Positions 37,533-46,439 of a stretch of DNA of 46,449 nucleotides are shown here, one piece after another. The notes under the pieces were generated by a model. It did not search any database. It was not told where the DNA came from and saw only the letters and a list, made by a program, of their open reading frames with translations. The stretch comes from a virus, in IMG/VR virus record IMGVR_UViG_3300028883_000068, positions 1 through 46,449 of that record; one strand, written 5' to 3'. A program made the translations under genes and the position numbers. The first letter of the stretch is position 1. Each line of letters begins with the position of its first letter.

Positions 37533-37796
37533 ATGGGTAATGGCACGTCGGTCAGTAACGGGAACACATTCCCGACATGGAAGGTCATCGCAAGCGTCCT
37601 GGCATCACTACTGCTTATTGTCCTGACGTTTGCCATCGGCACAACAACGGCCCGGATCGACAAAGTCGAAACGAAGATCGAACAGAGGGAGGCTCACGAC
37701 CTGATCGTCGACACCTGCATCGTCTCTATGCGGAAGGATCTGCGATACCTCGTCAAATCAATGGACGAAGTCAAGGAAGCTGTAAAGGAAAAATAG
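37533..37796 (+). CDS. Membrane protein with coiled coil, 87 aa
   Basis: ATG 37533 follows the hub gene by 3 bases. After a polar start there is one transmembrane helix (VIASVLASLLLIVLTFAIGT, about residues 18-37) and then a long coiled coil (ARIDKVETKIEQREAHDLIV, DLRYLVKSMDEVKEAVKEK). The layout is that of haemolysin/XhlA or spanin-like accessory proteins, but orientation and length do not settle which. The location inside tail genes is unusual for lysis. Confidence 0.55.
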   Translation: MGNGTSVSNGNTFPTWKVIASVLASLLLIVLTFAIGTTTARIDKVETKIEQREAHDLIVDTCIVSMRKDLRYLVKSMDEVKEAVKEK

Positions 37797-38306
37797 ATGG
37801 CTCTTGCTCAGTTCAATCTCGTTAAGCGGGTGGGAACTTCACCCGGCAACGAGTCTAATACGTCATGGAACCCATGTCTATTGGGTTCCGATGTAGTCTC
37901 GACCGACACCGGGAGCTACCCGATTCCCGCACCGGACACGGGGTACTCGTATAGCTATGAATCCTGGCTGCGGCTGGACTGCACTACGGCGCCGGATAAC
38001 GGTACTGGCAACTTCAAGGTCTGGTTCTCGGCGAATGACCCAGATACCGGGGTCGAGTTGTTTATCGGTACGACGGCGACTTACGCGACGCCGGTGTCGA
38101 CTGCTTCCAGCGTGGCGACAACGGACGCAACGACCTATTCGTCAAGCGGTGCGGCAATGACGCTCGGCACACCGCAGACCGATGACGAGATCACAACGAC
38201 ATCCCATTTCTCGGACTACTTTGTTCTGCAACTGCGGATCGACACGACCGCCGGGCAGGGTGATATGCCGACACAAGTCCTCCACATAAGGTATGACGAA
38301 TGGTAA
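37797..38306 (+). CDS. Tail structural protein, beta-rich, 169 aa
   Basis: ATG 37797 directly follows the previous TAG. The protein is Ser/Thr/Asp-rich with beta text (GYSYSYESWLRLDCTTAPDN, GNFKVWFSANDPDTGVELFI, SDYFVLQLRIDTTAGQGDMP), likely a jelly-roll-like tail-tip component. It has the pattern of proteins translated from the same late operon as the fiber. No family named. Confidence 0.5.
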   Translation: MALAQFNLVKRVGTSPGNESNTSWNPCLLGSDVVSTDTGSYPIPAPDTGYSYSYESWLRLDCTTAPDNGTGNFKVWFSANDPDTGVELFIGTTATYATPVSTASSVATTDATTYSSSGAAMTLGTPQTDDEITTTSHFSDYFVLQLRIDTTAGQGDMPTQVLHIRYDEW

Positions 38307-38638
38307 GCGAGAACTATATGGACTATGGCGAGTGGGTGCTCAAGTGCGCTCATGGTACGGTGAGCCAGAAGCAGTCTGACCGCAAGACGCCGAGTGATGC
38401 AATCACCGACGATCTTGGCCCACCCATGTCTATCTCGTTCATGTATCGGGACGGTCGGCAGTTTGGACCGGTGCGGATTCCCGCCGGTGCAATGCCGAGA
38501 TATTTCCGCAGGGTTGATCGGGCCAACGGGCGAATCGTGTCGCTGGAATTTTGGATTGGCTGGAAATCTGCTGACGGGTTCTACTGGATTGCTATTGACG
38601 CCGAAACCGGAGAGGTGCGCGAGAACGCGAAACCATAA
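38300..38638 (+). CDS. Hypothetical tail-region protein, 112 aa
   Basis: ATG 38300 overlaps the previous gene by 7 bases, and its TAA overlaps the ATG of the giant tail protein. Beta-rich: MSISFMYRDGRQFGPVRIPA, FRRVDRANGRIVSLEFWIGW, GFYWIAIDAETGEVRENAK. It could be a small chaperone or adaptor for the long tail-tip protein. Unknown family. Confidence 0.5.
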   Translation: MVSENYMDYGEWVLKCAHGTVSQKQSDRKTPSDAITDDLGPPMSISFMYRDGRQFGPVRIPAGAMPRYFRRVDRANGRIVSLEFWIGWKSADGFYWIAIDAETGEVRENAKP

Positions 38639-41600
38639 TGGCTACGCAGATACTCAGACCTAACGCCGCTGGTGACAACGACGACTGGACCCTGTCACCG
38701 GCATCCGGTTCAACCTGGGATCACCTGGAAGAGACCACCTCATCCGGTGACACGTCGTATATTAAGACGACGGTGGCGACCTACTATCCGTATCTGCGTT
38801 TAAGCTCAACCAATAGTGTCGGTTCTCAGCAATCCATCACAACGTCGCTTACCGAGTATTCCGAAACGATATCACGGCCCGGCGGGGGATCGTGGTCAGA
38901 GTCTGACCTCGCCAATCTCAAGGCGGGAGTCAAGGCTGTGTCGTTGTCGGATATATATGCCGATGTCAACCTTGAAGCATGGCCACACTCTGGGGCAACG
39001 ATCAATAGCGTTGCGGTGCACACGGAGGCAATCAGCAATCGCGGCACTCGCATCTATCGCCTCTGGGTAGTCGTTGATTACACGGCCAGCGGGAATCAAG
39101 TCACCTGGTCGGCAAAGGTTCCGGCCGAGATCACCTATGATGCGAAGTGGGTTGCGCCGGACTACGCCTTTCGGAAGCGGATCGTATTCGACACGCCACA
39201 CGGTGCAACGGATGCCGGATACACGGCAGAGTTCTCACTAAAGACCGGCAACAGAAAGATAGTTGCATCGGACGGCTATTACAACGAAGCAGTGCAGGCG
39301 TCGGGCGGGTTCCAGCTTGAGGACTATAACGGACGGACCTACTATACTTATCTATCTCGGGTGAACCATGCGAGGACCGCCGTCGAGGCTCGGATATGTT
39401 ATCTCGACCACGCCACCGGAGAATGGTCCGACCCTGTCATGGTCGCCACGATGAACACCTATAACGACACCCACTTTTTCCCCGTGCCGACGATTGACAA
39501 CGACGGATATATTCACGTCTTCTGCGGGGGGCACGGTACGGAATCGGGCGTCGGAACCAAACACTATGTCAGTGACAGCCCGGAAGATATTTCGTCATGG
39601 ACATATACTCAGACGATCCTCGACGACACCACCTATCCGATTGCGTTCACTATCCCATCAACGTCAAGCGAGAATCCTGGCCGGATATATTTGTTCGTGC
39701 GTGGCGGCGGCACGACACTCGGCGAACATCTCTGGTCATTCTCGTACTCCGATAACGGCGGCACTTCGTGGTCTGGCAGGCGGACGTTCCTGCTTGACAG
39801 TTCTCACACCAGTTCAAAAAATTACTGTTACGGGTTCAGGTATGACCGGGACGCCAAGCGGCTCCACATAGGGTTTAGTTTTCAGGCGACGAACATTGAT
39901 CCTCTCGGTGTTTGGTACGCCTATTCCGATCTTGGGGAGACCGATGGCTCCTCCATGACTGACGAGGGCTTCAATGTCTGGCGGTGGGCCGATGGTACTG
40001 TGGCGGGCCGAACGGATTCAGCATCTACAGCGCAGACACCAATCACCTACGATTCAGGCAAGGCAATCATTCTGAGTTCCGATGTTTGCGGCGAAGCGTT
40101 CATCGAAAATCTTGTCTTGACTAACCGCGACGGCACGACCCCGCCACAGCCCGTGATATTCTGGGAGCAGAAGCAGAGCGACGTCAACTATGCCTATGCT
40201 TTCGAGACGAACCTCTGTTGCGCGAAATGGTCGGCGTCCGTCGGGTCGTCCGGGTCGTGGAATATCTACTATCCGTCCGAGCAGGTTGACCGACTTCTCC
40301 GGGTGCGGCGCTCCGGCATCGGCGTGATGACTGACCGTGACGGAACGATTCATTGCTATATGCCCGTTCACGGCAAGACCTGGTCACACCGGATACCGGA
40401 TTCAGACGTTGACGATACCAACGTCACACCATCAACCGGCTCTGACAATTATGCCTGCGTTGACGATGGGTTCGCAGCGATGGACACCAGTGACTACCTG
40501 ACATTCGGCACGTTGACCGGGGCGGCAAGTTTCGACTCCATTGATACCGTTGAAACTGGCGTCACTTATGAGCAGGTCGAAGTCGTAGCACAAATGAAGG
40601 CGGTTACAAGTGGGCATGCCGTCTATCTGTATATATCCGACGGCACCACAGACGACGAGAAAACCACAGACACAATTTCGACCTCCGATTGGGCCGAATA
40701 CAAAGAGGTGTGGGCCAGCAATCCGTTTACTTCATCGGCGTGGACCGAGGATGATATCAACGATCTGGAATTCGGCGTCAAGGAAAAGAATGGAGCCTAT
40801 ACGCTCCAAGTCGCCCGCGTGTTCCTTCGTGCCCGATACCGCCGCAGCGCCGATGACGAAATGTTCTCGACTGAGATACACGAACTGACATCTACTGACG
40901 GCGGCGCAACGTGGAATTTTGCTGGCGAGCGGTCACAGAACTCGGCCACCGGCATCCCGATAATGACCCAGAAGCATTGGGCAAACAATGACATGGTCGA
41001 GATCGGCTGGACCTCTGGCTACGACCTGTTCTATCTGACCGAGCCATTCTACGGGCAGGTCTTGCCGTCCGCCGACGATGTCCGGGTCTATTGGGGATCG
41101 CAGGAACTGCACCGGATTATCGACTACGCCAACCTCGACGAAACGACGATTCGCTTTGCCATTCCCCAGGCACTCGCGGCGGACGCAACAACCACGACAA
41201 CCCCCCTCTATGTCTACTATGGGAATACCTGCGAAACCGACCGGCCCTTGAGTGACCCCAATGAGGTCTATACATATTTCGAGACGTTTGACGATTACGA
41301 TGAGAATTCGAGCATAAACGGTCAGGGCGGGTGGACGCTCAATAGCGGAACGGCTTTGATATGGGAATCGCCGCCGGGCGATGACCCTGTAGATAACGGC
41401 CACTCAAATAAAATCTTCGCCGGTGGCAAATGCCTCGACTTCACCGGGCTTGGAAACGCCACAAAGACAATCGGATCGGGGCTGACAAACGTCTACGCCG
41501 AGGTTGCTATCTGGGCAACGATCAATGCCAGCAACTTTTTCACCCTGCTCGACGGCTCATCAAATTCATGGGGCGCCGGGTTCCGACTTGGCAATACCGG

Positions 41601-44106
41601 CGGATATGATGACGACGGGACCATGACAGCATCGTCGCTAAATTGCTACAACAGTTCTTATCACGACTATGCGGCACAGGTTACGTCGGCGGGCTGCTCG
41701 GCATGGGCCGACGGTGAATTGATGGTAGAGGAAGCATCGGGGATATCGTCGGTCAATACGCTCAAGCTCGACTCAGGAACGGGGTTCTTTGACTACATCC
41801 GAGTCTACCAGAAGATCAGGGCCACTACGAACGCAACTATCTCAAGCGGGTTCACCGACTCGACGGCCATCCTCGCCAGTTATGTAGGTAACGTCACACC
41901 AACTGCGACATATCTGGACTCGACCCACGCCAAGCAGAACTTTGTTGACAAGCGGGAAGTGTCAAAGGTCGAAGTCTCTGTCACCTGCACACAGGCATCT
42001 TGGACATCTGGGGACTATGCAGAACTGGCGTTCTACATATCGAACGAAGAGGAATACGACGCCGATGATCTTGACCTGTCCGTGACGGGGGCAAAGGTCT
42101 ATTGGGATGGTGCTACAAGCGGCTCCAAGAAGTTCATTTTCGATTACGATTCGGCGGATTCGATTAACAATGCCGACAACAACGACTCGACCTACAATCT
42201 ACCGACTCGCGGCAATCACTCGTTCGTCGTGCATCCCTACAGCAATACACAGGGCGATTCAGGCACGTTTACCATTACGTCAATCACCTATTACTACAAG
42301 ATACAAGACCCGTCCATTACGCTCGGCACTGAGGAATTCAGGGGCGCATTGATTGACGCCGCGATTCAGGGAACCGACAGCCGCACGTTCTCGGTTGACG
42401 CAAAAATCTCCGGCTACCTTGCCCGGCTTTCAAGCAAGATTCCAACTGACTACTCATACACATTCTTCGGCGACCAGAGAATCCCTGTCGATCACACGCA
42501 GTATGCCAGCGGATCGTACCGGATACCGACAAACTGGTCCTACACATTTACGGGGTCGCAGAGAATTCCCGGCGAGATACTGAAGGGGCTGTCCGGTGCT
42601 CACCTCGTGCCCGTCGAGCACAAGCAGACCATTGCGCCGTCAGCAAAGATTCGGGCCGACTACGCCCAGTACACGAGACTGACAGGCAGGACGCCTATCG
42701 ATTGGGGCGTCCTGTTCTCAGCGACACAGCAAACCCCGGTCAGTCACGGCCAGACAACTGCATGGACCCCGGAGATCAGGATTGCCCACACGGGCAACGT
42801 GTCGCTGTCGGCCCTCGTGCGGATCGCCTACGCTGGCCTTGCTGCGTTCCGCATGAGCACCCCGGTCGAGTACGCTCAATCGGCAAGCCTCGTTATTGAC
42901 CTGCCGGCCGAGTACCTGGCTGAATTGGAGGCCGGCAATATCATCCGGGCCGAATACCTCAAGGCGATGGAAGACATCAAACAGGTCCGGGCAGAGCATG
43001 GCGTCGAGCGCCAAATCTCTGCGAAAATACCGACTGACTACGGCACGACAATCGAAATCTCTGAAGCGACCCCGGTTGAATACGGGCAGGGACTGACGGG
43101 TTCCAATCAAATTAGGGTTGGATTCAAGGCGCACTTGTCAGCCACGATGCAGGTGCCGACTGACTATCTCGTCACGATGGCGGCGGCTTCGGGTATGATC
43201 CCGGCCGAATATCAAAAGGCGATTGCCTCTGCGTACCAAATCCCGTCTGACTATGGACAAACAACGGCGCTCTCGTCAAAGCTCCGCATTGCTCACACCG
43301 GATTGTCCGGGTTCAAGATGCGGGTGCCGATGGAATTCTCCGTAACTATGGATGCCGCGACAGGCAAGATCGCCGTCGAGCATGGCATCACCGTGACATC
43401 GACCGGACTGACCCCGGTGGAAGTGCTCGTCACTCGGTCAGGTTCGATGCGCGTACCCGCCGACTTCAAGCAAATCACCACAGCGACGGCCCGCCAGGCG
43501 ATTGAATATCTCCAGACGATGGAACCGTTCTCAGGCCAGACGCCCGTTGAGCTTTCGGAAAGTCTGGCGGCTGCACTGCAAACACCGATTGAGAATCTGT
43601 TCACGCTGGAAACATCGAACAGGACGCCCGTCGAGATAACATCCGGCGTGCAGCTTGCTACGGCCCTGCGCATCCCGCTCGACTTCGGGCAATCGGTTCT
43701 CGCCACGCAACAGACCCCGGCGGAATTCGCGCAGTCTTTACTCAGCAATCAGGTAATCAAAATCGATTACGGCAAGGGCATGACCGGATCAATCGAGATC
43801 GATGTCGAATACGGTCAGAGCATGACGGGGACTACCGAGATCCCCCTGTCGTATTTGGCGGGGCTGATGATCGCCCAGGAAATCCGGGTGGACTGGACCG
43901 GACGTGCGGCAGTCCTCTTTGCCATTACGAACGCGGCTATTTCACAGGCATCACTTGCGAGTGCAATGGTGTCCGTCGCCGGTCTTACCTCCGGCCTGCT
44001 GGAAATTGCAAAACTGAACTCTGTTCTCTTGGCCCGGACACAAGCGACCGCAGGGACTGTCTCGGCGGCAAAAATCAATGACACAGAAATCAATGGAGGT
44101 GCCTGA
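38638..44106 (+). CDS. Giant tail-tip / receptor-binding protein, 1822 aa
   Basis: The longest gene in the window. The N-terminus (1-170) is beta-rich with DWTLSPASGSTWDHLEET and IYRLWVVVDYTASG. Residues about 200-560 have sialidase-type BNR features (FPVPTIDNDGYIHVFCGG, YSDNGGTSWSGRRTFLLD, TDRDGTIHCYMPVHGKTW), suggesting a sugar-binding or cleaving propeller. Near 790-950 is a DUF2341/lectin-like module (PLYVYYGNTCETDRPLSDPN, YFETFDDYDENSSINGQGGW). From about 1260 to 1755 a 14-residue repeat occurs about 35 times. The end is Ala-rich and helical. It likely contacts host surface glycans. Confidence 0.75.
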   Translation: MATQILRPNAAGDNDDWTLSPASGSTWDHLEETTSSGDTSYIKTTVATYYPYLRLSSTNSVGSQQSITTSLTEYSETISRPGGGSWSESDLANLKAGVKAVSLSDIYADVNLEAWPHSGATINSVAVHTEAISNRGTRIYRLWVVVDYTASGNQVTWSAKVPAEITYDAKWVAPDYAFRKRIVFDTPHGATDAGYTAEFSLKTGNRKIVASDGYYNEAVQASGGFQLEDYNGRTYYTYLSRVNHARTAVEARICYLDHATGEWSDPVMVATMNTYNDTHFFPVPTIDNDGYIHVFCGGHGTESGVGTKHYVSDSPEDISSWTYTQTILDDTTYPIAFTIPSTSSENPGRIYLFVRGGGTTLGEHLWSFSYSDNGGTSWSGRRTFLLDSSHTSSKNYCYGFRYDRDAKRLHIGFSFQATNIDPLGVWYAYSDLGETDGSSMTDEGFNVWRWADGTVAGRTDSASTAQTPITYDSGKAIILSSDVCGEAFIENLVLTNRDGTTPPQPVIFWEQKQSDVNYAYAFETNLCCAKWSASVGSSGSWNIYYPSEQVDRLLRVRRSGIGVMTDRDGTIHCYMPVHGKTWSHRIPDSDVDDTNVTPSTGSDNYACVDDGFAAMDTSDYLTFGTLTGAASFDSIDTVETGVTYEQVEVVAQMKAVTSGHAVYLYISDGTTDDEKTTDTISTSDWAEYKEVWASNPFTSSAWTEDDINDLEFGVKEKNGAYTLQVARVFLRARYRRSADDEMFSTEIHELTSTDGGATWNFAGERSQNSATGIPIMTQKHWANNDMVEIGWTSGYDLFYLTEPFYGQVLPSADDVRVYWGSQELHRIIDYANLDETTIRFAIPQALAADATTTTTPLYVYYGNTCETDRPLSDPNEVYTYFETFDDYDENSSINGQGGWTLNSGTALIWESPPGDDPVDNGHSNKIFAGGKCLDFTGLGNATKTIGSGLTNVYAEVAIWATINASNFFTLLDGSSNSWGAGFRLGNTGGYDDDGTMTASSLNCYNSSYHDYAAQVTSAGCSAWADGELMVEEASGISSVNTLKLDSGTGFFDYIRVYQKIRATTNATISSGFTDSTAILASYVGNVTPTATYLDSTHAKQNFVDKREVSKVEVSVTCTQASWTSGDYAELAFYISNEEEYDADDLDLSVTGAKVYWDGATSGSKKFIFDYDSADSINNADNNDSTYNLPTRGNHSFVVHPYSNTQGDSGTFTITSITYYYKIQDPSITLGTEEFRGALIDAAIQGTDSRTFSVDAKISGYLARLSSKIPTDYSYTFFGDQRIPVDHTQYASGSYRIPTNWSYTFTGSQRIPGEILKGLSGAHLVPVEHKQTIAPSAKIRADYAQYTRLTGRTPIDWGVLFSATQQTPVSHGQTTAWTPEIRIAHTGNVSLSALVRIAYAGLAAFRMSTPVEYAQSASLVIDLPAEYLAELEAGNIIRAEYLKAMEDIKQVRAEHGVERQISAKIPTDYGTTIEISEATPVEYGQGLTGSNQIRVGFKAHLSATMQVPTDYLVTMAAASGMIPAEYQKAIASAYQIPSDYGQTTALSSKLRIAHTGLSGFKMRVPMEFSVTMDAATGKIAVEHGITVTSTGLTPVEVLVTRSGSMRVPADFKQITTATARQAIEYLQTMEPFSGQTPVELSESLAAALQTPIENLFTLETSNRTPVEITSGVQLATALRIPLDFGQSVLATQQTPAEFAQSLLSNQVIKIDYGKGMTGSIEIDVEYGQSMTGTTEIPLSYLAGLMIAQEIRVDWTGRAAVLFAITNAAISQASLASAMVSVAGLTSGLLEIAKLNSVLLARTQATAGTVSAAKINDTEINGGA
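42430..43905 (+). repeat. About 35 copies of a 14-residue coding repeat
   Basis: Successive units follow the pattern hydrophobic-Pro/Arg-hydrophobic-Asp/Glu-aromatic or His-x-Gln, then 7 polar or small residues. Examples are IPTDY, TPVEYGQGLTGS, IRVGF, VPTDYLVTMAAAS, IPAEYQKAIASA, IPSDYGQTTALS, LRIAHTGLSGF and VEYGQSMTGT. Spacing is 13-16 residues, usually 14. The DNA is diverged, so this is an old protein repeat. Confidence 0.85.
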
Positions 44107-44474
44107 TGCCAATCACGCCGACCACGAAGGTCAATGAGGGATCTTCATGCCGACTCACATTCACGCTCACGGATTACGACGGGACGGGAATCGCCGCCTC
44201 TGCGATAACAACGGTGACCATGACCCTGAAGGATAAGGACGCGGGGACGGTTATCAACTCCCGCGAGGATATAGACGTTTCCAGTGGGTTCGATGTCACC
44301 GGCGGCGGGTTTACATGGGAACTGATCGCCGCTGACAACCCCATCGTGGACGCTACTAAAAGCGAAGAGATTCACGTTGCGACCTTCACGATCACCTCGA
44401 CCGCGGGGAGTAACGCAATCACGCTCAATGAAGAAGTATGGATAACAGTAACTAATCTCAATACGGTTTCATAG
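44106..44474 (+). CDS. Ig-like tail/baseplate protein, 122 aa
   Basis: ATG 44106 shares a base with the previous TGA. The sequence is a single beta-sandwich by appearance (CRLTFTLTDYDGTGIAASAI, TTVTMTLKDKDAGTVINSRE, GGFTWELIAADNPIVDATKS, EEVWITVTNLNTVS). Proteins of this type follow fibre genes in phages and may be tail accessory or surface-binding modules. No enzymatic motif. Confidence 0.55.
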   Translation: MPITPTTKVNEGSSCRLTFTLTDYDGTGIAASAITTVTMTLKDKDAGTVINSREDIDVSSGFDVTGGGFTWELIAADNPIVDATKSEEIHVATFTITSTAGSNAITLNEEVWITVTNLNTVS

Positions 44475-44488
44475 GAAGGAGCCAGACA

Positions 44489-45496
44489 ATGGCTGTTGAA
44501 AAAAAAGACATTTGGATCTTTGGGGCGACTGTTCACCCCGAGGATGATACCACGTCGGATGTTGGGGGCGCGGTTGACACCGGAACCAAAATGACGTTCT
44601 CCGATCCCGCTGCGGCATCGACCTTCAAAATGTATGCAAATGCCGCCGACACGAACGCGATTACTGTGACCGGGCGAAACGCTGCCGGGGCGATTGTTTC
44701 CGAAGCCGAGACGCTCAATGGCACAACCGGATCGACCGAAACAACCGCAAGCCTGACCCGCATTCTCAAGGCGACGATTAACGGCAACACCGCCTCGGTC
44801 GCCGCTGCGATTGCAACCACGGGAACCACGCCAACGACCGGAACGGCTCAGTCTGCAACCGCCACCACCCTGGTCCTCGCCAACGGCGCAGTTTCTACTG
44901 ACGGTGATTTCAAGCATCAGGTGCTCCGTATCACCGGCGGGACCGATGGCGTCGGCGAACTGGCCGAGATCATCGACTCTGTGGCCTCTACCGACACGGT
45001 CTACATCCGCCAATGGGGCGAGGGTGATACGCCGACCGGCACGATCACCTACTCAATCGCCCCCGGTGTCGTGTTCGAGAACTACACCACTCCAGCGATC
45101 ACGATTGACACGGTCCGGCGCCCGTTCTACGATGCCGCCGCGCCGTCGAGTTCTACTCGTGACTATTACGAGAAGATCTTCGTCGGCAATGAACATGCCA
45201 CAACCGCACTGACCAACGCAACTCTCGACGAGCTGACCAACGGTTCGATCTACTCCAAGGTCTATTACTTTGCGGAGAGCACGGTCAACGGTTCTGGAAC
45301 CTGCGATGACCGCCTGACTGAACCATCCGGAAGCCCGTCGTGGGAAGATACCGACTCGATCGATCTCGGTGATGCGGGTGACGGAACGCTCGGCGCAGGA
45401 GAAGAGCAGGGCATCTGGGTCAAACTCGCGCTGTCGTCCTCGGACACGGCGGCCAACTCGTATTGGGAAGTCCAGGTGTCCGGTCAGTCGACCTAA
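44489..45496 (+). CDS. Structural protein, tail or fibre accessory, 335 aa
   Basis: AGGAAGGAGCC precedes ATG 44489, a strong site. The protein is Thr/Ala/Ser-rich and beta-like (STFKMYANAADTNAITVTGR, VLRITGGTDGVGELAEIIDS, VYIRQWGEGDTPTGTITYSI) and ends with a compact domain (GIWVKLALSSSDTAANSYWE). It is the last gene before a good terminator, so it closes the structural operon. Exact role is unknown. Confidence 0.55.
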   Translation: MAVEKKDIWIFGATVHPEDDTTSDVGGAVDTGTKMTFSDPAAASTFKMYANAADTNAITVTGRNAAGAIVSEAETLNGTTGSTETTASLTRILKATINGNTASVAAAIATTGTTPTTGTAQSATATTLVLANGAVSTDGDFKHQVLRITGGTDGVGELAEIIDSVASTDTVYIRQWGEGDTPTGTITYSIAPGVVFENYTTPAITIDTVRRPFYDAAAPSSSTRDYYEKIFVGNEHATTALTNATLDELTNGSIYSKVYYFAESTVNGSGTCDDRLTEPSGSPSWEDTDSIDLGDAGDGTLGAGEEQGIWVKLALSSSDTAANSYWEVQVSGQST

Positions 45497-45522
45497 TAAC
45501 ATTTCAACCTTGTGATATTATT

Positions 45523-45565
45523 CGGCGACCTTGCGATTTTAAAATCGTGGGGTCGTCGTTTCTTT
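45523..45565 (+). terminator. Rho-independent terminator of the structural operon
   Basis: A hairpin of about 16 pairs, including three consecutive wobbles: CGGCGACC (45523-45530) with GGTCGTCG (45551-45558), and inside CGATT / AATCG around TTAA. It is followed by TTTCTTT (45559-45565). It is the best intrinsic terminator in the window. Confidence 0.65.
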
Positions 45566-45606
45566 AGGGAAACAAACCGCGCACCCGTTGCGTGGAGGAG
45601 GTTACA

Positions 45607-45882
45607 ATGGATACTGTATTGCTTGTTCTTTCTGCGGGATTATCTCTCATCGTCATGCCGATTACTCAGTGGATCAAACAGACGAATTGGTTCGGCAACA
45701 AGTTTGAGCCGAGGGTGATTTCTATGATCGTCGCTATTATCGTCGTCGGCATAGCGGGGCACTTCATGGACAAATCGCTAACCATTGAACAGATCGAGCA
45801 GATGGCGCTCGGCGCTGTGACTGCGGCGTATGGGTCAAACATTTTCCATTTGGTCTGGCAGAAAATTAGAGGGCGCCAATGA
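45607..45882 (+). CDS. Holin-like membrane protein, 91 aa
   Basis: GTGGAGGAGGTTACA precedes ATG 45607. Two or three hydrophobic helices: VLLVLSAGLSLIVMPITQWI (about 5-24), VISMIVAIIVVGIAGHFM (about 37-54) and a weaker IEQMALGAVTAAYGSNIFHL, ending in basic QKIRGRQ. Size and topology fit a phage holin that makes membrane lesions. It lies after a terminator and before two secreted products, as a separate late unit. Confidence 0.6.
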   Translation: MDTVLLVLSAGLSLIVMPITQWIKQTNWFGNKFEPRVISMIVAIIVVGIAGHFMDKSLTIEQIEQMALGAVTAAYGSNIFHLVWQKIRGRQ

Positions 45883-45947
45883 AAGCCCTGCTCACCCTCG
45901 CCCTTGCGCTGATACTGGCGACGGGGCCGAACGTGTTTGCAAATTAG
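45879..45947 (+). CDS. 22-residue orphan signal peptide
   Basis: ATG 45879 overlaps the holin stop. The peptide MKALLTLALALILATGPNVF ends AN and then stops at TAG 45945. It has the n, h and c regions of a cleavable signal sequence but no mature protein. It may be a relic of a truncated secreted gene, or a true membrane micro-peptide. Confidence 0.4.
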   Translation: MKALLTLALALILATGPNVFAN

Positions 45948-45959
45948 AAAGGATCAGTG

Positions 45960-46439
45960 ATGAAAAGAATCTTAATCCTCGCCGTTCTATTAACGGCAAC
46001 GGCGTTTGCCTTTAATGTGAACGCGCAGGAACCTGAACTCACTATCGGCCAAGTGCCCGCAGGGTTCTCAGCCGGTATGCTCATGATCGAGGGCGTCCAG
46101 ACCACGATGGCGTACTGCGTCGATGTCGGCAAGCAGGAAGTGCTCGGCGTCACCGGGATCGTCTCGTATATGTACACCGAACGCGACGACACAGAATTTA
46201 ACTACCTCAAGATGCTTTTGGAACGCCCGGTGTACCTTGACTACGACATTTATTTGATCCCCGGCGGTGGGTTCTGGCAGAGTATCGGCCAAGGGGGCGA
46301 CAAGACTTTCCCCTGTTACAGTGTGGGCGCTGAGTGGCGTCATTGGGGGTTGTCAACGGGTCTGCGTGGTGAGGTCGGCGTAAGGACGGGCGAACCCGAT
46401 ATGTTCATGGTCGGGGGGTTTCTGCGGGTGCTGTTGTAG
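45960..46439 (+). CDS. Secreted, possibly outer-membrane protein, 159 aa
   Basis: AAAGGATCAGTG precedes ATG 45960 (GTG 45957 also in frame). A clear signal peptide MKRILILAVLLTATAFAFNV-NAQ is followed by a beta-rich mature part: FSAGMLMIEGVQTTMAYCVD, GIVSYMYTE, PVYLDYDIYLIPGGGFWQSI, FPCYSVGAEWRHWGLSTGLR and a final strand MFMVGGFLRVLL. The alternation and closing hydrophobic strand suggest a small beta barrel in the outer membrane. A lysogeny- or infection-conversion role, such as exclusion of other phages, is possible but unproven. Confidence 0.6.
   Translation: MKRILILAVLLTATAFAFNVNAQEPELTIGQVPAGFSAGMLMIEGVQTTMAYCVDVGKQEVLGVTGIVSYMYTERDDTEFNYLKMLLERPVYLDYDIYLIPGGGFWQSIGQGGDKTFPCYSVGAEWRHWGLSTGLRGEVGVRTGEPDMFMVGGFLRVLL

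Noticed and set aside
37533-37796. Firm assignment as haemolysin XhlA
   Set aside because: XhlA-like proteins normally have the coiled coil first and the membrane helix last; here the order is reversed.
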